A stretch of DNA of 12,171 nucleotides from an uncultured Eubacteriales bacterium. GTDB lineage: Bacteria > Bacillota > Clostridia > Lachnospirales > CAG-274. The stretch is from assembly GCA_902497185.1 (NCBI GenBank), contig CABVEG010000020.1, forward strand, positions 1 to 12,171. Reading direction: 5' to 3'. The notes beneath the pieces were generated by a model. It did not search any database, was not told where the DNA came from, and saw only the letters and a program-made list of their open reading frames with translations. Position numbers and translations under genes: made by a program. Positions 1 to 5,634 of the stretch are shown in pieces (the stretch's first letter is position 1; every line of letters begins with the position of its first letter).

Positions 1-360
1 GCTTAAAACAAGTGCGGTAATTACAGCAGTGGGTCCGGGAACTATGGTGACATCAATGTCATTTTCATAGCAAAGCCTTATTAAATCTTCTCCCGGGTCT
101 GATATGCCGGGCATACCTGCGTCTGTAACCAGAGCTATATTTTTACCTGCTTTAAGCATATTTATAAGCTGGGGACCTTTTGTATCCTTGTTGTGTTCAT
201 AATAGCTTGTCAGAGGTGTTTTTATATCAAAATGATTGAGGAGCTTAACACTTTGCCTTGTGTCCTCGGCTGCAATAAGGTCAACCTCTCCAAGTATCCT
301 TATTGCTCTTAGTGTCATATCCTCCATATTACCTATTGGTGTACCACATATATACAGCAT
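1..360 (-). CDS. rsmI: 16S rRNA (cytidine-1402-2'-O)-methyltransferase RsmI, N-terminal 120 residues
   Basis: RsmI uses S-adenosylmethionine to methylate the ribose 2'-OH of C1402 in 16S rRNA, in the decoding centre of the small subunit. The visible part begins MLYICGTPIGN, the family's opening strand and GTPIGN loop. It continues with IAAEDTR (around residues 43-49), LLNHFDIKTPLTSY, and the strongly conserved DAGMPGISDPG (around 89-99), followed by VPGPTAVITAL. These are signature segments of the tetrapyrrole-methylase fold in RsmI. The gene runs off the left edge, so the C-terminal domain is not seen. The ATG at 358-360 is preceded by AGGAG with good spacing. It lies 15 bases after the trmN6 stop, as the last visible gene of the minus-strand cluster. 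The order trmN6-rsmI matches yabB-yabC of Bacillus subtilis. Identification is secure. Confidence 0.95.
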   Translation of the reverse strand, partial: MLYICGTPIGNMEDMTLRAIRILGEVDLIAAEDTRQSVKLLNHFDIKTPLTSYYEHNKDTKGPQLINMLKAGKNIALVTDAGMPGISDPGEDLIRLCYENDIDVTIVPGPTAVITALVLS

Positions 361-375
361 ATTTTCTCCTAATAA

Positions 376-1104
376 TTAATTGTAATAGATATTGTAGACT
401 TCATCGGTATATGTGCCATCGGCTTTGTAAATTATAAGGGCAGGACGAATCTTTAAACCGGGCTTGCCACCCTTTGAAAGCTCAATTAACACAAGTTCGG
501 GTGCTTTGTTGATACGTGGCTGAATCAACTCCATAGTCTTTGGCTCCATATTGTGATTTCTTGCTGAAACAAATATATCGGCAAGTCTTTCGCATCTGTG
601 CACCATATACATTCTGCCGCCGTATTTAAGCATTTTGTTTGCAGCAGAAAAGACATCATCAATATTGCACAATATTTCGTGTCTTGATATTGCTTTTGGA
701 GAGCTTTCGTTAATATATCCGGAGTTGTCAGACATATATGGTGGATTGCAGGTTATTACATTAAATGAAGATGCTTTAAAGTACTTTGTACATTCGTTTA
801 TATCACCTGTAACTATATTAATTTTATCTTCAAGACCATTAAGTTTGACTGAACGCCTTGCCATATCAGCAATTTGCTCCTGAATTTCTATGGCAGAAAA
901 GTGTTTTCCTTTGGTTTTAGCTTCCAGAAGTATGGGTATAATACCTGTACCGGTGCATAAGTCAAGGGCTGTTTCACCTTTTTTTATTTTTGCAAAACCG
1001 CTTAAAAGCACTGCATCAATACCAAAACAAAACCCACTGCTGTTTTGTATGATTTTATAGCCGTTACGATGAAGGTCATCTATTCTTTCGTTTTCTGATA
1101 ACAT
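376..1104 (-). CDS. trmN6: TrmN6/YfiC-like SAM-dependent methyltransferase (tRNA1Val adenine-37 N6 family)
   Basis: This 242-residue protein is a class I SAM-dependent N6-adenine methyltransferase of the YfiC/TrmN6 group (COG4123 type). Residues 22-36 (SSGFCFGIDAVLLSG) are the group's N-terminal signature. DLCTGTGIIPILL (48-60) is the SAM-binding motif I. NPPY at 120-123 is the catalytic motif IV typical of enzymes that methylate exocyclic amines. In Escherichia coli the family member methylates A37 of tRNA1Val. The exact target in Clostridia is less certain, so the symbol reflects the family and not a proven substrate. Length is normal and the frame is intact. The ATG overlaps the ricT stop by one base (TAATG), indicating translational coupling, and rsmI follows 15 bases later. 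The order ricT-trmN6-rsmI is a common Bacillota arrangement. Confidence 0.88.
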   Translation of the reverse strand: MLSENERIDDLHRNGYKIIQNSSGFCFGIDAVLLSGFAKIKKGETALDLCTGTGIIPILLEAKTKGKHFSAIEIQEQIADMARRSVKLNGLEDKINIVTGDINECTKYFKASSFNVITCNPPYMSDNSGYINESSPKAISRHEILCNIDDVFSAANKMLKYGGRMYMVHRCERLADIFVSARNHNMEPKTMELIQPRINKAPELVLIELSKGGKPGLKIRPALIIYKADGTYTDEVYNIYYN

Positions 1105-1973
1105 TAATCAAGTATATCCTTTAAATCTTCTTTTGAAAAGTTTTCTTCTTTACGATGTCGTCTTTTTAAAATTGTAATTTCATCCGGACTGAAAAAACTT
1201 ATGCCTATGTCATTTTTAGGTTGTTTTTTAATAGCCGCCTTAATTACCTGCTTTAATACATTCACACTTAAAACTTCGCCCTGACCTTCAGGGGTATCAA
1301 TAATATCACCCTCTTTAGGCAAATCTTTTAAAAGATATTCATATGCATCCTGTTCATACTTAAGACAGCACATAAGTCTGCCGCAGACACCTGAAATTTT
1401 AGAAGGGTTAAGAGATAAGCCCTGATCCTTTGCCATTTTTATGCTTACAGGGTGGAAATCACCTAAAAATGTAGCACAGCACAATGTTCTGCCGCATATG
1501 CCAATACCGTTTACATATTTTGCTTCATCTCGTACACCTATTTGTCTTAACTCAATTCTTGTTCTGAATACAGACGCAAGATCCTTTACAAGCTCTCTAA
1601 AGTCAATTCTGCCGTCAGCAGTAAAGTAGAATATAAGTTTATTATTGTCAAATGTAAGCTCTGTAGCAATAAGTCTCATTTCAAGACCGTGATTTTTTAT
1701 TTTTTCAACACATATTTCAAATGCTTCTTTTTCTTTTTCCTTGTTGTATTTATTTTTTTCAATATCTTCGTCAGTTGCCATTCTTGTAACAGGCTTAAGA
1801 GGAGGAATAATATCTTCCTCACTGACCTCTCTGTTTGGTATAACTACGGTACCAAACTCCATACCTCTTGCAGTTTCAACTATTACATTTTGACCATATA
1901 AAAATTCAGTATTTTCAGGGTCAAAGTAATAAATTTTTCCTGCTTTTTTAAATCTAACACCTACTACTATCAT
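1104..1973 (-). CDS. ricT: PSP1-domain protein RicT (YaaT)
   Basis: The 289-residue protein carries a PSP1 domain with the RicT cysteine pattern: CGRTLCC at 160-166 and CGRLMCC at 197-203, separated by a conserved linker that contains FHPVSIKMAKDQ. In Bacillus subtilis RicT (YaaT) works with RicA and RicF in an iron-sulfur complex that promotes RNase Y-dependent mRNA maturation and affects sporulation, competence and biofilm formation. Whether this organism has RicA and RicF cannot be seen here. The N-terminus (MIVVGVRFKKAGKIYYFDP) and length are typical. The ATG lies one base beyond the holB stop, and its AGGAG sits inside the last holB codons, so the two are probably translationally coupled. 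The stop overlaps the trmN6 start. The yabA gene found after ricT in Bacillus is absent. Confidence 0.93.
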   Translation of the reverse strand: MIVVGVRFKKAGKIYYFDPENTEFLYGQNVIVETARGMEFGTVVIPNREVSEEDIIPPLKPVTRMATDEDIEKNKYNKEKEKEAFEICVEKIKNHGLEMRLIATELTFDNNKLIFYFTADGRIDFRELVKDLASVFRTRIELRQIGVRDEAKYVNGIGICGRTLCCATFLGDFHPVSIKMAKDQGLSLNPSKISGVCGRLMCCLKYEQDAYEYLLKDLPKEGDIIDTPEGQGEVLSVNVLKQVIKAAIKKQPKNDIGISFFSPDEITILKRRHRKEENFSKEDLKDILD

Positions 1974-1974
1974 T

Positions 1975-2958
1975 CTATTTCTCCTTTATTTTAAAAAACA
2001 GTGTTTCAAGCAACAGTTGTACATTTCCGTTGTGACTTAGTTTGTTTCTTGTGTCATTTATGGCATCGCAGCGGTTAATTAACTGAAATTCTGTTGCCTT
2101 ATCCGCTATTTCTTGAGTTTGGGGCATTTTATCTTTTTGAATAAGACGACTGTCATTTCCTGTCATTTTAAGGACAAGAGCATCTCTGTATACAAGATAC
2201 ATTATTTCAAGTATTTCATCAAGTGAGCTTCGCTGTTCTTTAAGTTTGTCAACAAGAGAATAAAGCTCAATCATATCAGCGCTTTCAAGGCTTATTGACG
2301 TTTCTATTGCCAAATCCCTTATATCCCTAAATTCCTGAGAATTAATAAGCTCCTTTGCTTTGCCTATGCTGCCCTGTGAATAAATGCTGTAAAGCTGTGC
2401 CTGTTCAGGGGTAACATTTTGTTTTTTTTCAAGATAGTCTGCTACTATACTATAGGGCAGGGGATGAAGTTTAAACATAACACATCTTGAAAGAATAGTT
2501 ACTAAAAATTTATTGTAATTTTCACATAACAAGAGGAATATTCCGTATTCAGGAGGTTCTTCCAATGTTTTGAGAAAAGCATTTTGGGCAAGTATATTCA
2601 TTTTGTCTGCATCAGGTATAATAAATATTTTATACTTATTTCTGTAAGGTTTCAATGTAATATTTTTGACAATTTGCTCTCTTACATCAGATACGGTAAT
2701 ATCCTTTTTTTGGTGAGTTACATATATAATATCAGGGTTGTTGTTTTCATCAAAGGTTTTACAGCTTATACAGTTACAGCAGGCATTGTCGCCTCCGACT
2801 TCACAGTTTAGAGTTTTGGCGAAAGCCTTTGCAAGTGTTTCCTTGCCTATCCCTTTAATTCCGTCAAATATATAGGCATGATTTACTCTGTTGTGAATTA
2901 TAGATGATTTTAAATGCTCTATTATATTTTCGTGACCAATAACCTGATTAAAATTCAT
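1975..2958 (-). CDS. holB: DNA polymerase III delta' subunit
   Basis: HolB is the delta' subunit of the clamp-loader complex that places the sliding clamp on DNA at the replication fork. The 327-residue protein starts MNFNQVIGHENI, typical of delta'. It has a Walker A-like loop GIKGIGKET at 33-41 and four well-placed cysteines for a zinc module (C52, one of C60/C61, C63, C66). It also has DADKM at 116-120, LKTLEEPP at 129-136 and the SRC motif at 157-159. Length is normal. Unlike many delta' proteins, the P-loop keeps G-x-G-K and so looks able to bind nucleotide, although delta' is usually not the active ATPase. The ATG follows the tmk stop by eight bases, with a GAGG overlapping that stop. 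The small yaaQ/yaaR genes that separate tmk from holB in Bacillus are missing. Call is secure. Confidence 0.93.
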   Translation of the reverse strand: MNFNQVIGHENIIEHLKSSIIHNRVNHAYIFDGIKGIGKETLAKAFAKTLNCEVGGDNACCNCISCKTFDENNNPDIIYVTHQKKDITVSDVREQIVKNITLKPYRNKYKIFIIPDADKMNILAQNAFLKTLEEPPEYGIFLLLCENYNKFLVTILSRCVMFKLHPLPYSIVADYLEKKQNVTPEQAQLYSIYSQGSIGKAKELINSQEFRDIRDLAIETSISLESADMIELYSLVDKLKEQRSSLDEILEIMYLVYRDALVLKMTGNDSRLIQKDKMPQTQEIADKATEFQLINRCDAINDTRNKLSHNGNVQLLLETLFFKIKEK

Positions 2959-2966
2959 AGCCTACC

Positions 2967-3546
2967 TCAAATACCGTTTTTTTCTAACAAATTATCAATG
3001 CCCTTTATAATTTCATTATGTATTTCTTCTACACTTTTTAAGGCGTCAACAACCTGAATTCTGTTTCTGCAGCGTTTGGAAAGCCTTACATAGCCGTCAT
3101 ATACTCTTTGATGAAAGCTGAACTTTTCTGCTTCCAGTCTGTTTGCCCTTGTTATCAAAAAAGACTTCTGCCTGCGCAAAAGTCTTGTTTATGCTTTTAA
3201 TTAATCTTTCACCAATAGAACGTGCAAAGCCCTGATATACAACAGAGCTGTCTACAAATCTGTCACTTATGACAATTCCTCCCTCCTTTAGAGTAGGGAG
3301 GATAACATCATTAACGTGCTGTGCCCGTGCTGCGGCATACAGTAAAGCCTCTGTCATATCTGTCATTTCGCTGTTATTTTTATCTATTATAATTTCTCTT
3401 ATTTTTTCGCTTATGGGTGTACCACCCGGCTCCCTTGTACATACAACCTTAAAGCCCTTGTCCTTCAGATGCTTTTCAAGGAGCTTTATTTGTGTGGTTT
3501 TGCCGGCGCCGTCGGTACCCTCCATTGTAATAAATAAGCCTGACAT
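2967..3546 (-). pseudogene. tmk: Thymidylate kinase, broken in two frames with an internal segment missing
   Basis: Thymidylate kinase phosphorylates dTMP to dTDP for DNA synthesis and is normally essential. The 5' part from the ATG at 3544-3546 (GGAGGT upstream) is excellent: P-loop GTDGAGKT (10-17), REPGG (38-42), DRFVDSS (95-101) and YQG (104-106), reading to about residue 130 (KTFAQAEVFF). It then runs out of frame to a stop at 3097-3099. The 3' part, in the +1 frame, has NRLEAEKFSFHQRVYDGY and a normal C-terminal tail ending at 2967-2969. Start to stop spans 580 bases, which is not a multiple of three. The expected segment around the conserved PDxTFFLDxxPExxxxR, roughly 18-19 residues, is not present in any frame. 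One deletion of 3n+2 bases near 3155-3180 would explain both defects. A one-base insertion in the run of six A at 3157-3162 would restore the frame but not the missing residues. Confidence 0.85.
3161..3186. repeat. Short inverted repeat at the tmk lesion
   Basis: AAGACTT at 3161-3167 and AAGTCTT at 3180-3186 form a perfect 7-bp stem around a 12-base loop, exactly where the tmk reading frame breaks. Hairpins of this size can promote polymerase slippage or deletion, but in an AT-rich genome the repeat could also be chance. No T-run follows, so it is not a terminator. Confidence 0.5.
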
Positions 3547-3562
3547 ATTAACCTCCAATATT

Positions 3563-4324
3563 TTATCTTGCCAACCAGCCGCCGTCAACAGCTAATGTAA
3601 AGCCGTTTACATAGTTAGAGGCTTCTGAACAAAGATATATTACTGCTCCCATCATATCATCAGGAGTTCCCCAACGACCGGCAGGTATTCTGTCAAGAAT
3701 TGCCTCTGAACGGTCAGCATCCTTTCTGAGCTGATTTGTATTGTTAGTTGCCATATATCCGGGAGCTATACCGTTAACATTAATGTTGTAAGCTGCCCAC
3801 TCGTTTGCAAGTGCTCTTGTAAGACCCAAAACAGCAGACTTGCTAGCTGTATAGGAAGGTACTCTGATTCCACCCTGATAACTTAACATTGAGCATATAT
3901 TTACAATTTTGCCGCCGCTTTTTTGAGCTATAAATTCTTTAGCAACTGCCTGAGCAAGGAAAAATACAACTTTTTCATTAATATCAATTACCTTATCCCA
4001 GTCAGCTTCTGTAACATTTATTGCGTCTTCTCTTGAAATAATGCCTGCATTGTTTACAAGAATATCAATCTTTCCGTATTTATTTTTTGCCTCTGTGATA
4101 ATATAGTCAATTTGTTCGGTGGAACCGAGATTTGCAATTATTTCAAAAAATTCACCACCGTTTTCTTCAACCAGTTTTTTTGTTTCTTCACAACTTCTTC
4201 TTGCAACACCGCATACCTTTGCGCCTGCCTGAGCAAGAGCAATACACATACCCTGTCCGAGTCCTGTATTTGCACCGGTAACAATAGCTACCTTATTATC
4301 TAATTTAAATAAATCCAATATCAT
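3563..4324 (-). CDS. kduD: 2-dehydro-3-deoxy-D-gluconate 5-dehydrogenase, SDR family
   Basis: KduD is a cytosolic NAD(H)-dependent short-chain dehydrogenase in pectin/hexuronate breakdown, interconverting 2,5-diketo-3-deoxygluconate and 2-keto-3-deoxygluconate. The 253 residues match the family's usual length and resemble E. coli KduD as I recall it, from FKLDNKVAIVTG to the AVDGGWLAR terminus. Visible elements are the cofactor loop TGANTGLG (16-23), NNAG (91-94), N116, S145 and YTASK (158-162), giving the Asn-Ser-Tyr-Lys tetrad. MLSYQGGIRVPSYTASK and IAPGYMATNN are strongly KduD-like. A related gluconate 5-dehydrogenase is a less likely alternative. The ATG follows AGGGGG. The gene opens the minus-strand run and ends 16 bases before tmk, so it is probably cotranscribed with replication genes, an unexpected pairing. 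No kduI or other pectin genes are nearby. Confidence 0.9.
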   Translation of the reverse strand: MILDLFKLDNKVAIVTGANTGLGQGMCIALAQAGAKVCGVARRSCEETKKLVEENGGEFFEIIANLGSTEQIDYIITEAKNKYGKIDILVNNAGIISREDAINVTEADWDKVIDINEKVVFFLAQAVAKEFIAQKSGGKIVNICSMLSYQGGIRVPSYTASKSAVLGLTRALANEWAAYNINVNGIAPGYMATNNTNQLRKDADRSEAILDRIPAGRWGTPDDMMGAVIYLCSEASNYVNGFTLAVDGGWLAR

Positions 4325-4368
4325 TTTAATACCCCCTATTAAGTATACTTTTCTTATTTTATAATGTT

Positions 4369-4397
4369 AGTATACCACATATAAAAATTAAGTTCAA
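4369..4397 (-). promoter_or_regulatory. Sigma-A type promoter for kduD and the minus-strand cluster
   Basis: Read on the minus strand, TTGAAC (4392-4397) and TATACT (4369-4374) are separated by exactly 17 bases. Transcription would start near 4362, leaving a leader of about 40 bases before the kduD ATG. This is the only good promoter seen for the kduD-to-rsmI run. Pattern match only. Confidence 0.65.
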
Positions 4398-4403
4398 TAA
4401 AAT

Positions 4404-4418
4404 ATCATTGAAAATGAT
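4404..4418. promoter_or_regulatory. Palindrome between the divergent promoters, over the regulator's -35 box (operator candidate)
   Basis: ATCATT and AATGAT are perfect 6-bp arms around GAA. The site overlaps the -35 box of the rightward promoter and lies 7 bases from the -35 box of the leftward one. It is a natural place for a dimeric repressor, plausibly the adjacent DtxR-like protein. It does not match the classical DtxR (TTAGGTTAGCCTAACCTAA) or MntR boxes. Fur-like elements also use AATGAT-type half sites, so the cognate factor is unknown. Confidence 0.45.
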
Positions 4419-4436
4419 GTTGAAATATGTTATTAT
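4408..4436 (+). promoter_or_regulatory. Sigma-A type promoter for the DtxR-family gene
   Basis: TTGAAA (4408-4413) and TATTAT (4431-4436) lie 17 bases apart, five and five matches of six to the consensus boxes. The start of transcription would fall near 4443, giving a leader of only about 19 bases, just enough for the GGAGG at 4449-4453. Confidence 0.7.
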
Positions 4437-4449
4437 TAAATAACATCAT
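4414..4449. repeat. Inverted repeat flanking the regulator's -10 region (operator candidate)
   Basis: ATGATGTT (4414-4421) and AACATCAT (4442-4449) are perfect 8-bp inverted arms separated by 20 bases. Nested between them, GTTATT (4429-4434) and AATAAC (4439-4444) form another 6-bp inverted pair over the -10 box. The arrangement brackets the whole spacer, -10 box and start site, as expected for an autoregulated promoter. Function is inferred. Confidence 0.5.
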
Positions 4450-4461
4450 GGAGGTGTTATT

Positions 4462-4824
4462 ATGGCAATACAGGAATCAGGAGAAAATTATCTTGAAGCG
4501 ATACTTATAATTAAAGAAAGAAAGGGTTACGTAAGGTCTATTGATATTGCAAATGAATTAAAGGTGTCAAAGCCAAGTGTAAGTAGGGCAATGTCTGTTC
4601 TTAGAAAGGAAGGACTAATTAATGTAGATGGTCTTAATCAGATTTTGCTTACGGATGAAGGCAGAAAAATTGCTGAAACCATTTATGAAAGGCACAGAGT
4701 TATTACTAAATTCCTTGTGTCTTTAGGTGTTGATGAGGAAACTGCGGCAGCAGATGCTTGTAGAATTGAACACGTTATAAGTCCTCTTTCCTTTGATAAG
4801 ATTAAAGAGCATTTCTTTAATTAA
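4462..4824 (+). CDS. DtxR/MntR-family metal-dependent transcriptional regulator
   Basis: The 120-residue protein has an N-terminal winged helix-turn-helix (about residues 6-70; recognition-helix region KVSKPSVSRAMSVLRKEGLI) and a short dimerisation/metal-binding domain (about 71-120), with no C-terminal SH3-like domain. It resembles compact MntR-type members of the DtxR family, which repress metal-uptake or related genes when loaded with metal. Metal-ligand positions can be placed by alignment to family signatures: N9 (Asp in MntR, Met in DtxR), E12, H78, C100, E103 and H104. The ACRIEHVIS segment has Cys where MntR has Glu, as in iron-responsive DtxR/IdeR. Iron may therefore be the effector, but this is inference. 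GGAGGTG precedes the ATG. trxA follows after 46 bases without a terminator. The divergent promoter region has palindromes suited to autoregulation. Confidence 0.9.
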   Translation: MAIQESGENYLEAILIIKERKGYVRSIDIANELKVSKPSVSRAMSVLRKEGLINVDGLNQILLTDEGRKIAETIYERHRVITKFLVSLGVDEETAAADACRIEHVISPLSFDKIKEHFFN

Positions 4825-4870
4825 AGGTGCAATTTTGGGTTAAACTAACAATTATTACGGAGGTGTTTTT

Positions 4871-5176
4871 ATGTCAGTTATAACTATTACCAAAGAAAAT
4901 TTTGAAACCGAGGTATTAAAGAGTGACAAGCCTGTGCTTGTGGATTTTTGGGCAGTATGGTGCGGTCCGTGTCAGATGCTTTCACCTGTAGTTGATAAAA
5001 TTGCTGATGAAAACGAGGCTGTTAAGGTAGGTAAGATCAATGTGGATGAACAGCCTGAGCTTGCCCAAATGTTTGGCGTTATGTCTATTCCAACTCTTAT
5101 TTCTTTCAGAGATGGAAAAATAGCAAATAAGAGTGTAGGTGTTATTTCTAAGGAAGAAATACTTAACTTAATTTAA
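4871..5176 (+). CDS. trxA: Thioredoxin
   Basis: A small cytosolic disulfide oxidoreductase that reduces protein disulfides, recycled by thioredoxin reductase (not in this window). The 101-residue product has the active site WCGPC (W30, C31, C34), PVLVDFWA just before it, and the cis-proline loop SIPTL with P74. These identify a classical thioredoxin, slightly shorter than the usual 103-110 residues but complete. The ATG follows GGAGG at good spacing. It lies 46 bases after the DtxR-like gene with no intervening terminator, so the two are likely cotranscribed, which would link metal status and redox control. A strong hairpin begins at its stop codon and ends the unit. Confidence 0.95.
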   Translation: MSVITITKENFETEVLKSDKPVLVDFWAVWCGPCQMLSPVVDKIADENEAVKVGKINVDEQPELAQMFGVMSIPTLISFRDGKIANKSVGVISKEEILNLI

Positions 5177-5208
5177 AATGTCAAGAAAAAATACTTGACA
5201 TTTGCTTT
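5176..5208 (+). terminator. Rho-independent-type terminator after trxA
   Basis: AAATGTCAAG (5176-5185) and CTTGACATTT (5194-5203) form a perfect 10-bp stem with an 8-base A-rich loop, followed by GCTTTT. The stem begins on the last base of the trxA stop codon. The T-tract is interrupted, so efficiency may be moderate. The right arm contains the TTGACA of the next promoter. Confidence 0.7.
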
Positions 5209-5223
5209 TGGTTGTGATATTAT
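5195..5223 (+). promoter_or_regulatory. Strong sigma-A promoter for ylxM-ffh, with extended -10
   Basis: TTGACA (5195-5200), a 17-base spacer and TATTAT (5218-5223) make a near-consensus promoter, with TGA directly before the -10 giving an extended -10 element. Transcription would start near 5230. The leader then contains a short hairpin, GTGTAA (5231-5236) with TTACAC (5249-5254). The -35 box sits in the right arm of the trxA terminator. Confidence 0.8.
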
Positions 5224-5289
5224 GTTTGAGGTGTAAGGTAAAAATGCTTTACACTAAGGTATATAAGCACTTAAATTGAGAGGTGCAAT

Positions 5290-5625
5290 ATGGATAAAAT
5301 TTATTACATTACTCTTTTGCTTGATTTTTACGGCGAGCTGCTTACTGAAAAGCAAAGGTCTGTTATGTCAAGCTATTACTTTGATGATTACTCACTTAAT
5401 GAAATAGCTGAGGAACATTCCATAACAAGGCAGGCTGTTCAGGATATGATTAAAAGAACAGAAAAGCTGCTTAAACAGTATGAAGAAAAGCTTATGCTTG
5501 TGGATAAATACCTTAAGCGTAAGGAAAAGGTTGAAAATATTGTTAAAGAGCTTGATAAATTAATTGACGAGGGTAATGGAGAATTGCTTCATGTAAAGAG
5601 TTTGGTTGACCGTATTTTGGATTAG
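5290..5625 (+). CDS. ylxM: YlxM/p13-like putative DNA-binding protein of the SRP operon
   Basis: The 111-residue protein belongs to the YlxM family, found almost always directly before ffh in Gram-positive bacteria. In streptococci YlxM modulates the signal recognition particle cycle. The visible fold is a sigma-factor-like helix-turn-helix: LTEKQRSVMSSYYFDDYSLNEIAEEHSITRQAVQ spans about residues 17-50. A charged, probably coiled-coil C-terminal half follows (about 55-110, rich in Lys and Glu). No enzymatic motif is present. The ATG has GAGGTG upstream. The ffh start follows nine bases after the stop, and its ribosome binding site overlaps the ylxM stop codon, so the two are translationally coupled. 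Whether the protein binds DNA or SRP RNA is not known from sequence. Confidence 0.9.
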   Translation: MDKIYYITLLLDFYGELLTEKQRSVMSSYYFDDYSLNEIAEEHSITRQAVQDMIKRTEKLLKQYEEKLMLVDKYLKRKEKVENIVKELDKLIDEGNGELLHVKSLVDRILD

Positions 5626-5634
5626 GAGGCTTAT

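Noticed and set aside
1689..1901. Small plus-strand reading frame rich in Phe within ricT
   Set aside because: It is antisense to a conserved gene, has no ribosome binding site, and its composition reflects the AT-rich complement.
3150..3190. Programmed -1 ribosomal frameshift at the T6 run of tmk
   Set aside because: A -1 shift after the second TTT would read TGA at once. The downstream frame is +1, and a conserved block is missing from the DNA, which recoding cannot supply.
3547..3588. tmk start at 3588, inside kduD
   Set aside because: MSGLFITMEGTDGAGKTT is the standard start and has GGAGGT directly upstream; the extension overlaps kduD.
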